A stretch of DNA of 8,539 bases from an uncultured Bacteroidota bacterium (GTDB taxonomy: Bacteria > Bacteroidota > Bacteroidia > 2-12-FULL-35-15), in the NCBI GenBank assembly GCA_903881065.1, contig CAIRRW010000118.1:1-8539 (forward strand). Reading direction: 5' to 3'. The translations under genes and the position numbers were made by a program. Under the pieces are notes generated by a model that worked only from the letters and a program-made list of their open reading frames with translations, had not been told where the DNA came from and ran no database searches. Positions within the stretch are counted from its first letter, which is position 1. Each line of letters opens with the position of its first letter. Positions 1 through 6,815 of this stretch are shown here, one piece after another.

Positions 1-92
1 GATTCCTTAATTTTATTTAATAAAAATAGCGATTCGGTTAAGACTGAAAAATCAGCAAATTATAGACTTTGAGTGATTTGTTAATAAAATAT

Positions 93-120
93 TGTTTTTG
101 ATGCAACCTTTTTATATTTT
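93..120 (+). promoter_or_regulatory. Candidate promoter of the T9SS surface-protein gene
   Basis: Two near-matches (7 of 8) to the Bacteroidota -7 motif TAnnTTTG lie here: TGTTTTTG at 93-100, with a TTG at 69-71 about 21 bases upstream, and TATATTTT at 113-120, with a TTG at 92-94 about 18 bases upstream. Either would give a leader of roughly 60 to 80 bases. Neither is perfect and the region is very AT-rich, so the choice is uncertain. Confidence 0.28.
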
Positions 121-149
121 CACGCATCTATAGTAACGAGATAAACAAC

Positions 150-161
150 AACATTAATGTT
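150..161. repeat. 12-bp palindrome in the leader of the surface-protein gene
   Basis: AACATTAATGTT is a perfect palindrome 26 bases before the start codon at 188, in what would be the 5' leader. It could be a small operator or a chance AT-rich palindrome. There is no Shine-Dalgarno sequence between it and the ATG, as is normal for this phylum. Confidence 0.3.
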
Positions 162-187
162 ATTTTCAATTAAAAAATCTTTATTAA

Positions 188-3100
188 ATGAAATTCTTTA
201 GAACACTTTCACGACTTTTTTTTTCTTTTTGTTTAGCAAATACAATTCTTAATGGCAATCTAGATGCTCAAACCGCTCGTCAAAGTGCTGATACATATAA
301 AAAGGCTCATGCTGATGATTCAAAATATTTAGAAGGATTTGATGAAAAGGCTATTGTCGCAGAACTTAAAAACAAAGGTGTTCGAGAATCTGAGTATAGA
401 GGAATAATAAATGGAAGAAAGCACCAGTACATTTCAAAGAAACGGGGTATAGCTGTAAAGCGTACTTTCTCAGATCCTATTCAACGGCATACTATGCGTA
501 ATCCTTCTGGATGCCCAAATGCGAATTTTGAAGACACAACATTTACAGGATGGACTGCAGGAACTGGAGATTGTAGTAATTATCCTGCAGCAACAGTATG
601 GACCCCAGGTTTTGTTAGTGGTCCGTTAAATGATATTAATACGGATGCAAATTCTCAACAGGACTTGCTTACTGATCCTGCAGGTTATGATCCCGTTGCA
701 GGATTGACAGGAGGGGTGCCTAATATTCCTTATATCGCTCCTGGAGGTGGAAATGTTTCAGTTAGATTAGGGAATGCAGCTTCTAATTATGGAACAGAAT
801 TTTTGAAATATTCTATGCCTGTAACTGTGAGTAATACTTCTTTTGCATACCAATATGCTGTTGTTTTAGAGGATGCTTCAGGACATACCGCCAATGAACA
901 GCCCCGTTTTACAGTAAACGTAATCGATCAAAATGGAAACCCAATAACAGGACCATGTGGCGCTTACAATGTGGATGGATTAGCAGCGGCAAGTGATCCT
1001 TCATATATACCATTTTATACTACTTATAGTGGACCATTCGGAGGGATATTTGGGTCATCTTCAACGGTAATCGATGGGTATTATAAAAAGTGGACACCGG
1101 TTAACATTGATTTAACACCTTATATTGGAACTACTGTATCCATTGAGTTTGTTACTATGGATTGTACCGCAGGAGCGCATTACGGATATGCATATATTGA
1201 TGCAAGTTGTTCAACTTTAAGTAATCAGATTTTATTTTGTCCTTCTGATACAACTTGCTTAGTTATTGCGCCGTCTGGCTTCAGTGGATATCAATGGTAC
1301 AATTCAGTTGGTACTGCAATAACTGGAGCTACTGGAGAAACATTGCATGTTAGCCATCCTTTTTTAGGCGAACAGTTTTCAGTTTCACTTATTTCTGCCG
1401 CTGGATGTCCAACTACATTATATACTACTTTAGCGTATTCTCATTTCACAACCTACCAAAATCATCAGAATGCTACTTGCGGGGCAACTAATGGTTGGGC
1501 ATATGTCAATCAATCAGGTGTTGCAGGTCCATTTACCTATACTTGGATCGATTCTTCTACTCATGTTAACGTGACTCAATCAGCTCATCCCGATAGTCTC
1601 ACTCATATTGGACCAGGAACTTATTATGTTACTGTTCAAGCAACAAGTGGTTGTAATGCAACTGATACTATACGTGTTACTCAGCCGAATCCACTTACTA
1701 TAACACATGTAGGTGTTCAAATTTGTCCAACTGCAACTTCTGCAACACTTACAGCACCTGCCGGTTCGGGTTATCAATGGTATAACACTACAAATGCAGT
1801 TATTTCAGGAGCAACTAGTTCGACTTATTCAGCTCCAAATCCTGCAGTTGGACAAACATATTCAGTCCATTATAATTTGCCTACTTCAGGTTGTTCTGCA
1901 ATAGAGGTCGATTCCTTTTATAATTTTAATGCGAATGTGCCAATTCATGTGGGTGTTCAGATTTGTCCGGCCGCCACTTCAGCAACTCTTACAGCACCTG
2001 CTGGTTCGGGTTACCAATGGTATGATGCAACTAATACTCTAATTACAGGAGCCACAAGTTCTACTTATTCTGCTTCGAACCCTACGATTGGGCAGACTTA
2101 TTCGGTTCATTATACATTGACTGGTGGGTGTCAAGGAATTGTGGTTGATTCTTTTTACTTATTCAATGTTAGTGCGCCTATCCATATTGGGGTGCCTATC
2201 TGCCCGAACTCTGTTTCAGGAACATTTACAGCCCCTGCTGGTTCAGGATATCAATGGTATGACCCAACAAATACTTTGATTGCAGGGGCGACTAATGCCA
2301 CATATGTTGTTCAGAACCCTTTAGTAGGTCAGAATTACACTGTGAATTATGTCCTTTCAGGAGGATGTGCTACTACAGCTGTTGATTCGTTTTATTTGTA
2401 TCAGTTTAGCGTAACTGGTCAAACTCTTGTAAATCCGGTTTGTAATGCAAGTAACGGGCAGGCTTCGGTTACTGTTACGGCAGGTTTGGCACCTTATGTT
2501 TATTCATGGGCGCCAACTGGAGGATCAAGCAATATAGCTTCTGGATTATCTGCAGGAACTTATACTGTAAATGTATCTGATGCACATGGTTGTAGCACAA
2601 TTGTATTCGATACTGTAACTAACACTAACGGAGTTGGAGCAACAGTAACTAGTACACCGATTACTTGCCATAATGGCTCAGATGGTTCTGCTACTGCATC
2701 CCCAGTTGGAGGGGTTTCACCATTTACATATTCATGGAATAATGGGGCAATAACATCTTCCATAAGCAATCTGCCTGCAGGAAATTATTGTGTTACTATT
2801 ACGGCATCTAACGGTTGTACTGGTAATGCATGTGTAAATATTGTGAATCCTCCGCCTGTATTGGCGCAGTTTTATGCACAACCAAGTATTACTGATATTG
2901 ATAATCCTGAAATTCTTTTTATTAATCAATCAACAGACGCAACTAATTGGCAGTGGGACTTTGGAGATAATGGAACTTCATTTTCTCAAAATCCTGTTCA
3001 TACGTTTGGTGCTATAGGTAATTATCCGGTGATGCTGATTGCTACGAATAGTAAAGGGTGCGTAGATACGGTATATCATACGGTAATAGTAAATGGAGTG

Positions 3101-3385
3101 TTTACTTTTTATGCTCCGAACGCTTTCGCTCCTCAAGATATGAGTAGTTCCAATAATGTTTTCCTTCCAAGAGGTACAGGTTGGGACAATACTACTTTCA
3201 AAATGCAGATTTTTGATAGATGGGGAAATTTCCTTTTTTACTCAGATGATGTAACAAAAGGGTGGGATGGTAGAAATAAAGGAGCAATATCTCAAATTGA
3301 TGTTTATGTTTGGAAGGTGACAGTTGATGAAGCAAATCACGGAAAAGAACATGATTATATTGGTTCGGTAACTATTGTGAGGTAA
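188..3385 (+). CDS. Secreted modular surface protein with T9SS type-B sorting domain
   Basis: This 1065-residue protein is probably secreted and cell-surface attached or released; an adhesin-like or gliding-associated role is inferred. It starts with a signal peptide (basic MKFFRTLSR, hydrophobic core, likely cleavage after A27 in NLDAQT). Residues 30-105 form a charged linker. Residues about 107-345 resemble the jelly-roll/carbohydrate-binding-like domain common in such proteins (motifs NFEDTTFTGW, AVVLEDASGH). Then come an Ig-like repeat (about 347-418), a SprB-like domain (about 422-505), three tandem Ig-like repeats of the CHU_C-associated type (507-739), two SprB-like domains (740-815 and 818-890), a PKD domain (891-971, motif WQWDFGDNG from 921) and the C-terminal type-B sorting domain (972-1065, motifs APNAFAPQ, IFDRWGN, GWDGR, VYVWKV). 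The gene appears complete and monocistronic, with a terminator right behind it. No catalytic domain is recognisable. Its ligand is unknown and no SprF/PorP-like partner gene is in the window. Confidence 0.9.
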   Translation: MKFFRTLSRLFFSFCLANTILNGNLDAQTARQSADTYKKAHADDSKYLEGFDEKAIVAELKNKGVRESEYRGIINGRKHQYISKKRGIAVKRTFSDPIQRHTMRNPSGCPNANFEDTTFTGWTAGTGDCSNYPAATVWTPGFVSGPLNDINTDANSQQDLLTDPAGYDPVAGLTGGVPNIPYIAPGGGNVSVRLGNAASNYGTEFLKYSMPVTVSNTSFAYQYAVVLEDASGHTANEQPRFTVNVIDQNGNPITGPCGAYNVDGLAAASDPSYIPFYTTYSGPFGGIFGSSSTVIDGYYKKWTPVNIDLTPYIGTTVSIEFVTMDCTAGAHYGYAYIDASCSTLSNQILFCPSDTTCLVIAPSGFSGYQWYNSVGTAITGATGETLHVSHPFLGEQFSVSLISAAGCPTTLYTTLAYSHFTTYQNHQNATCGATNGWAYVNQSGVAGPFTYTWIDSSTHVNVTQSAHPDSLTHIGPGTYYVTVQATSGCNATDTIRVTQPNPLTITHVGVQICPTATSATLTAPAGSGYQWYNTTNAVISGATSSTYSAPNPAVGQTYSVHYNLPTSGCSAIEVDSFYNFNANVPIHVGVQICPAATSATLTAPAGSGYQWYDATNTLITGATSSTYSASNPTIGQTYSVHYTLTGGCQGIVVDSFYLFNVSAPIHIGVPICPNSVSGTFTAPAGSGYQWYDPTNTLIAGATNATYVVQNPLVGQNYTVNYVLSGGCATTAVDSFYLYQFSVTGQTLVNPVCNASNGQASVTVTAGLAPYVYSWAPTGGSSNIASGLSAGTYTVNVSDAHGCSTIVFDTVTNTNGVGATVTSTPITCHNGSDGSATASPVGGVSPFTYSWNNGAITSSISNLPAGNYCVTITASNGCTGNACVNIVNPPPVLAQFYAQPSITDIDNPEILFINQSTDATNWQWDFGDNGTSFSQNPVHTFGAIGNYPVMLIATNSKGCVDTVYHTVIVNGVFTFYAPNAFAPQDMSSSNNVFLPRGTGWDNTTFKMQIFDRWGNFLFYSDDVTKGWDGRNKGAISQIDVYVWKVTVDEANHGKEHDYIGSVTIVR
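1226..1441 (+). repeat. Diverged first copy of the Ig-like repeat
   Basis: Residues about 347-418 share the framework of the later tandem repeats: an early FCP motif, then GYQWYN followed by ITGATGETLHV, then a second GC pair (AAGCP). The copy is separated from the others by a SprB-like domain and is clearly more diverged, so it likely arose from an older duplication or an independent module insertion. Confidence 0.6.
1706..2419 (+). repeat. Three tandem 79-80-residue Ig-like repeats
   Basis: Copies begin at bases 1706, 1946 and 2183 (residues H507, H587 and H666), giving periods of 240 and 237 bases. Each copy runs H(V/I)GV(Q/P)ICP, then TAPAGSGYQWY (identical in all three), a GAT(S/N) turn, a GQ(T/N)Y(S/T)V strand, a GC pair and VDSFY. 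Each repeat has two well-placed cysteines (C513 and C569 in the first), compatible with one disulfide per domain. The DNA for the identical 11-residue core differs at several third positions between copies, so the duplications are not recent and the protein sequence appears conserved by selection. Confidence 0.85.
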
Positions 3386-3419
3386 AAATGTTTTGTATGA
3401 GAATGCACTGATGGTGCAG

Positions 3420-3452
3420 AAAAAAGTCCCAGAGTGATTCGGGACTTTTTTT
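3420..3452 (+). terminator. Strong intrinsic terminator after the surface-protein gene
   Basis: A perfect inverted repeat pairs 3420-3430 (AAAAAAGTCCC) with 3441-3451 (GGGACTTTTTT) around a 10-base loop, followed by more T (TTGTTTTATT). It lies 35 bases after the stop codon at 3385. A small extra hairpin (TGCAC at 3404-3408 with GTGCA at 3414-3418) sits just before it. The A-run on the left arm means it could also stop minus-strand transcription. Confidence 0.85.
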
Positions 3453-3528
3453 GTTTTATTTTGTTTGATTATTTAATCGGGTGGAGGAATGTAAAATATA
3501 GGAGATCTGATTTTAAAAGAAGAAAGGC

Positions 3529-3602
3529 AAAAAAAAGATTCCTACAGGAAAATATTTGTATTAGGATTTTTTTCTTTCCAAAATAATTCATCCAAATGAA
3601 TT
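3529..3602 (+). other. Leader region of the kinase gene: two imperfect hairpins, no clear promoter
   Basis: The gap 3386-3662 holds no gene. Besides the terminator it contains TCCTA at 3540-3544 pairing with TAGGA at 3562-3566; the stem extends imperfectly through the A-run at 3529-3537 and the T-run at 3567-3573. A second hairpin, AATTCAT at 3585-3591 with ATGAATT at 3596-3602, has a 4-base loop and is followed by TTTATTTT. The best -7-like sequence is AATATTTG at 3551-3558 (7 of 8), with no TTG at the expected distance, so the promoter of the downstream gene is not firmly placed. Confidence 0.3.
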
Positions 3603-3662
3603 TTTATTTTAAGGCTTATCATGTCTCTTATTATTTATACTTTAGCTCATTATTTATTACAT

Positions 3663-4529
3663 ATGATTTTAATTGCAGATAGTGGTTCGACAAAAATAGA
3701 TTGGCGTCTGATTGATGATGATACAAAGATTCATCAATGCTGTACTCAAGGTTTTAATCCGTATAATAATTCGTCTGAAATCTTATCTTCGATAATTAAA
3801 TATGAATTGTTACATCATTTTTCACAATTAAATTCTCAATCAAAAGTTTATTTGTATTTTTATGGGGCAGGATGTGGAGCGACTTCAAATAAAGACATTG
3901 TAAAGACAGCACTTCATAAAGAATTCCCATTGGCAACTATAGAAGTTAATACCGACTTACTTGCTGCCGCAAGAGCTACATCGGGAACAAATGTAGGTTT
4001 GGTAGCTATATTGGGCACTGGTGCCAACACCTGTTATTATAATGGAAAAGGAATCATCGAAAATATTGCTTCTTTGGGATATCTGCTTGGCGATGAAGGA
4101 AGTGGTGCCCATTTAGGTAAAACATTTATTCAATCGTATCTTAATAAAGAAATGCCGGAGGATTTGGCAATAAGATTTTATGAACGATTTAAAATAGGCA
4201 AGTATGAAATATTAGATGCCGTTTATAAACAACCGAATCCAAATAGGTTTCTAGCGTCATTCAGCAAATTTATTTATCAGAATTTAAAGGAGCAGTTTGT
4301 TGTTGATTTAGTAGTTGATTGTTTCAATCAGTTCTTTGATAAATATATTTGTAAATATCAAAAACACAACTTAGTAAAACTAAGTTGTGTTGGTTCTGTA
4401 GCATTTTATTATAGTAATATTTTGCGTGCAGTGGCTGCGAATAAAGGTGTAAGTATTGATACAATCATAGAAGCACCAATTGCAGGATTAACTCTTTATC
4501 ATCTTGAAGTTTCAAAGAACTTTAACTAG
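3663..4529 (+). CDS. BadF/BadG/BcrA/BcrD ATPase-family N-acetylglucosamine kinase-like protein
   Basis: This is a 288-residue cytosolic sugar kinase of the ASKHA fold, probably phosphorylating N-acetylglucosamine or a related amino sugar with ATP, as in amino-sugar salvage or wall recycling. Visible motifs are phosphate-1 loop DSGSTK (6-11), the putative catalytic aspartate D98 in NTDLLAAARA, phosphate-2 loop LGTGANT (117-123), the GDEGSGAHLGK segment (from 143) that is diagnostic of the family, and the late CVGSVA motif. I chose the ATG at 3663, giving MILIADSGSTK as in family members. An in-frame ATG at 3621 would add 14 hydrophobic residues (MSLIIYTLAHYLLH) that the family lacks. The length is normal. 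The gene stands alone on its strand and is convergent with yebC, 41 bases apart. Substrate specificity is inferred from family only. Confidence 0.85.
   Translation: MILIADSGSTKIDWRLIDDDTKIHQCCTQGFNPYNNSSEILSSIIKYELLHHFSQLNSQSKVYLYFYGAGCGATSNKDIVKTALHKEFPLATIEVNTDLLAAARATSGTNVGLVAILGTGANTCYYNGKGIIENIASLGYLLGDEGSGAHLGKTFIQSYLNKEMPEDLAIRFYERFKIGKYEILDAVYKQPNPNRFLASFSKFIYQNLKEQFVVDLVVDCFNQFFDKYICKYQKHNLVKLSCVGSVAFYYSNILRAVAANKGVSIDTIIEAPIAGLTLYHLEVSKNFN
4361..4391 (-). terminator. Hairpin inside the kinase gene, candidate terminator for yebC
   Basis: A perfect 12-bp inverted repeat pairs 4363-4374 (AACACAACTTAG) with 4380-4391 (CTAAGTTGTGTT) around a 5-base loop. On the minus strand the stem ends in a run of five T (GTGTTTTTGAT), the form of an intrinsic terminator. 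It lies 180 bases beyond the yebC stop, and no hairpin is visible in the 41-base gap between the two genes. On the plus strand it is coding (KHNLVKLSC) and no T-run follows. The stem is only one-third GC, so efficiency is uncertain. Confidence 0.5.
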
Positions 4530-4570
4530 CAAATTGTTATTAAAAAAACTGGATAGAAACGAGCAATAGA

Positions 4571-5278
4571 TTATTTCATATTGTGATAAACATTTTGAAC
4601 ATCATCATCTTCCTCAAGTTTGCTTATCAATTCCATTACTTCAGCAATTTCTGTTTCAGATAGTTCAACTGTAGAAGTAGGAATCCTCTCCAATTCGGAA
4701 CTAATAATATTTAATTTTTTTGATTCAAGCGCTTTCTGCATCTTGCCGAAATCAGCAAATGCTGCATAAATGATGATAGTGTCTTCGTTCAATTCAAACT
4801 CATCAGCACCGAAATCAATTAATTCAAATTCGAGCTCTTCCATATTAACATTTTCAGCTTTTATTTTAAACACACCTTTGCGTTCAAATAAGTAATCTAG
4901 TGATCCTGTTTTACCAAGTTCTCCATGATGACGATTAAAATTCATCCTCACGTTAGCCACTGTCCTAGTAGGATTATCTGTAGCACATTCAATTAGAATA
5001 CCAATTCCATGAGCACCTTTTCCTTCATATACCACTTCTTCCAAACCTTTCTCGTCTTTTGACGAAGCGCGTTTTACAGCTGCATCTATTCGGTCTTTAG
5101 GCATGTTGATACCTTTAGCATTTTGTATTGCCAAACGCAATCTTGAATTTCCCTGAGGGTCAGCACCTCCTAGCTTTACAGCAATTGCAATTTCTTTTCC
5201 TGCACGGGTAAAGCCTTTCGCCATTCTATCATAGCGGGCAAACATTTTATACTTTCTCTTTTCGAATACGCGTCCCAT
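4571..5278 (-). CDS. yebC: YebC/PmpR family (TACO1-like) protein
   Basis: This 235-residue protein belongs to a family long annotated as transcriptional regulators; more recent work links members to translation, including relief of ribosome stalling, and the mitochondrial homologue TACO1 activates COX1 translation. Family landmarks are KEIAIAVKLGGADP (28-41), NMPKDRIDAAVKRA (58-71), YEGKGAHGIGILIECATDNP (84-103), RTVANVR (105-111), GELGKTGSLDYLFERKGVF (119-137) and an acidic C-terminus. The N-terminus MGRVFEKRKYKMFARYDRMA replaces the common AGHSKWANIKHRK form; this is the Bacteroidota-type variant and fits the start used. An exact -7 motif lies 40 bases upstream. The gene is divergent from the U32 gene and convergent with the kinase gene. 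Confidence 0.92.
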   Translation of the reverse strand: MGRVFEKRKYKMFARYDRMAKGFTRAGKEIAIAVKLGGADPQGNSRLRLAIQNAKGINMPKDRIDAAVKRASSKDEKGLEEVVYEGKGAHGIGILIECATDNPTRTVANVRMNFNRHHGELGKTGSLDYLFERKGVFKIKAENVNMEELEFELIDFGADEFELNEDTIIIYAAFADFGKMQKALESKKLNIISSELERIPTSTVELSETEIAEVMELISKLEEDDDVQNVYHNMK

Positions 5279-5318
5279 TTTATTATTTTATATAAAGGAT
5301 GATTTTTTTAATAAAGTG

Positions 5319-5326
5319 CAAATGTA
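5319..5326 (-). promoter_or_regulatory. -7 promoter element of yebC
   Basis: Read on the minus strand this is TACATTTG, an exact match to the Bacteroidota TAnnTTTG element, 40 bases upstream of the yebC ATG. No good TTG -33 element is seen at 19-21 bases further upstream, so the call rests on the -7 match and its position. Confidence 0.45.
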
Positions 5327-5382
5327 AAAATTAAAAGGAATAAAATCAGCGAGCTTTTATATTTCACCAAAATTATTGAGTT

Positions 5383-5398
5383 AGGCATTTAAATGCCT
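5383..5398. promoter_or_regulatory. Perfect 16-bp palindrome between divergent promoters
   Basis: AGGCATTTAAATGCCT is a perfect dyad in the yebC-U32 intergenic region, about 57 bases upstream of the yebC -7 element and 93 bases upstream of the U32-gene -7 element. Its size and symmetry suit a dimeric DNA-binding regulator. No candidate regulator gene lies in the window, so the operator role is inference. Confidence 0.4.
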
Positions 5399-5408
5399 TG
5401 TGTGAATT

Positions 5409-5470
5409 ATAAGTGTAAGTCTCATGGAATAATTAGATTTGTCAACTGTCTAATTATATGGTTCACTTAT
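5409..5470. repeat. Nested inverted repeat upstream of the U32 gene
   Basis: An outer pair, ATAAGTG (5409-5415) with CACTTAT (5464-5470), encloses an inner perfect 9-bp pair, ATAATTAGA (5429-5437) with TCTAATTAT (5449-5457), around an 11-base loop. The element ends 21 bases before the predicted -7 motif of the U32 gene, so it is more likely a DNA-level site or a structured RNA from another start than part of the U32-gene leader. No T-run follows on either strand. Confidence 0.4.
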
Positions 5471-5491
5471 TAGTTCTTCTTTTATTTTCAT

Positions 5492-5499
5492 TATTTTTG
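5492..5499 (+). promoter_or_regulatory. -7 promoter element of the U32-ferredoxin operon
   Basis: TATTTTTG is an exact match to TAnnTTTG, 50 bases before the ATG at 5550. TTAG around 5470 is the nearest thing to a -33 TTG. No Shine-Dalgarno sequence stands at the right distance from the start codon, as expected in this phylum. Confidence 0.45.
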
Positions 5500-5549
5500 T
5501 ATCCGAAATTTCTATCCTTAATTATAATTCAGGAAATTTTAATTGTAAA

Positions 5550-6794
5550 ATGACAAAAAACACTAAAGTAGAATTAATGGCACCTGCCGGATCGTATGAG
5601 TCGTTGGCTGCAGCTATAAAGGCAGGAGCGGATTCTGTATATTTCGGAATAGAGCAATTGAATATGCGCGCTCGTTCTACTAATAATTTTACTATTGATG
5701 ATTTATCCAAGATTCATGAAATATGCATTAGTAATAATGTGAAGACCTATCTTACCTTAAATACAATTCTGTATGATCATGATATTTCTTTAATGAAAAA
5801 AATTATTGTGGCAGTAAAAGAAAGTAAGATTGATGCGGTAATTGCTTCTGATTATGCTGTTTTCAATCAGGCGAAAAACGAAGGAGTTAAGATTCACATT
5901 TCCACTCAGGCAAATGTAAGTAATATTGATAGCGTTGAGTTTTTTGCTCAATTCTCAGATGTAGTGGTATTGGCTCGTGAGCTTACATTGAAACAAGTCG
6001 AGTCGATTGTAAAAGAGATAAAAAGAAGAAAAATTAAAGGTGTTTCTGGAGGGTTGATGAGAGTGGAAATATTTGCACATGGCGCTTTGTGTATGGCGGT
6101 TTCAGGCAAATGTTACTTGAGTCTCCATTCTAATTACGCATCGGCAAACAGAGGCGCTTGTGTTCAGAATTGCAGGAAAAGTTATGTGGTTACTGATAAG
6201 GAAGATGGTGTAGAGTTTGAGATTGATAATGAATACATCATGTCGGCAAAGGATTTATGCACCATTGATTTTCTGGATAAAGTAATTCAAACAGGAGTAA
6301 ATGTATTGAAAATAGAAGGTCGGGGGAGGAGTGCCGATTATGTATATACTACAATCCAATGTTATCGCGAAGCAGTTGATTCTATTGCTGATGGAACCTA
6401 CTCCCAAGAAAAGGTAATAGGGTGGAAAGAAAGACTATCGACTGTTTTTAATCGTGGTTTTTGGGATGGTTACTATTTAGGAAAATCGATGGGTGAGTGG
6501 AATGATGAATACGGGTCGAAAGCAACGAAGAAAAAGATTTACATTGCTAAAGGTCTGAAATATTATGAAGATGCTAAAGTAGGAGAGTTTAAAATGGAAA
6601 GTCATTCCATAACTCTTGGTGATGAAGTAATGGTGATAGGGCCTACTACAGGTGTTATTCAAACGTTTGTTGATGAATTACGAATAAATAATAATCAAAC
6701 GGATAGTGTAAAAAAAGGGGACGTATTTACACTTCCATTACTCCAAAAATTGCGACCTTCTGATAAGTTATATAAACTTGTAGATGCTCAATAA
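5550..6794 (+). CDS. trhP: U32-family protein, TrhP/YegQ-like tRNA U34 hydroxylation enzyme
   Basis: This 414-residue cytosolic protein is often labelled a collagenase-like protease, but its best-characterised relatives (E. coli TrhP, B. subtilis TrhP1/P2) are required to make 5-hydroxyuridine at tRNA position 34, using prephenate and Fe-S biogenesis. It opens with ELMAPAGSYESLAAAIKAGA (8-27). The core carries HISTQANVSN and EIFAHGALCMAVSGKC, then RGACVQNC, giving four cysteines (C181, C188, C204, C208) in the spacing expected for an Fe-S site. LKIEGRGRSADYVYTTIQCY follows. A C-terminal beta-rich U32_C-like domain (about 330-410) is present, which favours the TrhP branch over short UbiU/UbiV-like members. 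It is slightly shorter than E. coli TrhP. It leads a two-gene operon with a ferredoxin 21 bases downstream. The family is certain; the exact substrate is inferred. Confidence 0.85.
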   Translation: MTKNTKVELMAPAGSYESLAAAIKAGADSVYFGIEQLNMRARSTNNFTIDDLSKIHEICISNNVKTYLTLNTILYDHDISLMKKIIVAVKESKIDAVIASDYAVFNQAKNEGVKIHISTQANVSNIDSVEFFAQFSDVVVLARELTLKQVESIVKEIKRRKIKGVSGGLMRVEIFAHGALCMAVSGKCYLSLHSNYASANRGACVQNCRKSYVVTDKEDGVEFEIDNEYIMSAKDLCTIDFLDKVIQTGVNVLKIEGRGRSADYVYTTIQCYREAVDSIADGTYSQEKVIGWKERLSTVFNRGFWDGYYLGKSMGEWNDEYGSKATKKKIYIAKGLKYYEDAKVGEFKMESHSITLGDEVMVIGPTTGVIQTFVDELRINNNQTDSVKKGDVFTLPLLQKLRPSDKLYKLVDAQ

Positions 6795-6815
6795 TAATTA
6801 CATTTTTATTTTATT

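Noticed and set aside
188..262. Lipoprotein signal using C15 of the surface protein
   Set aside because: The residues before the cysteine (FFSF) do not form a lipobox (small residue at -1), and a normal cleavage site NLDA-Q lies further on. Type-B CTD proteins normally use signal peptidase I.
1580..1777. Antisense open frame within the surface-protein repeats
   Set aside because: It lies wholly opposite a strongly supported coding region, is rich in Cys/Ser/Thr from reverse-reading repeats, and has no promoter or family signature. The same applies to the minus-strand frames at 2560-2769 and 2732-2929.
1706..2419. Regularly spaced repeats resembling a CRISPR array
   Set aside because: The period is about 240 bases, in frame, and encodes Ig-like domains; there are no short identical repeats with unique spacers.
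3621..3662. Longer start for the kinase gene adding 14 residues (MSLIIYTLAHYLLH)
   Set aside because: Family members begin at or near MILIADSGSTK, the extension is hydrophobic and unlike the family, and it looks like AT-rich leader translated in frame.
5522..5710. 62-codon minus-strand frame overlapping the start of the U32 gene
   Set aside because: It overlaps the conserved U32 N-terminus, shows no motif, and would run into the divergent promoter region. The plus-strand gene explains the open frame.
5550..6794. Collagenase/protease function for the U32 protein
   Set aside because: No protease catalytic motif is evident, and the characterised relatives with this cysteine pattern and C-terminal domain act in tRNA hydroxylation.
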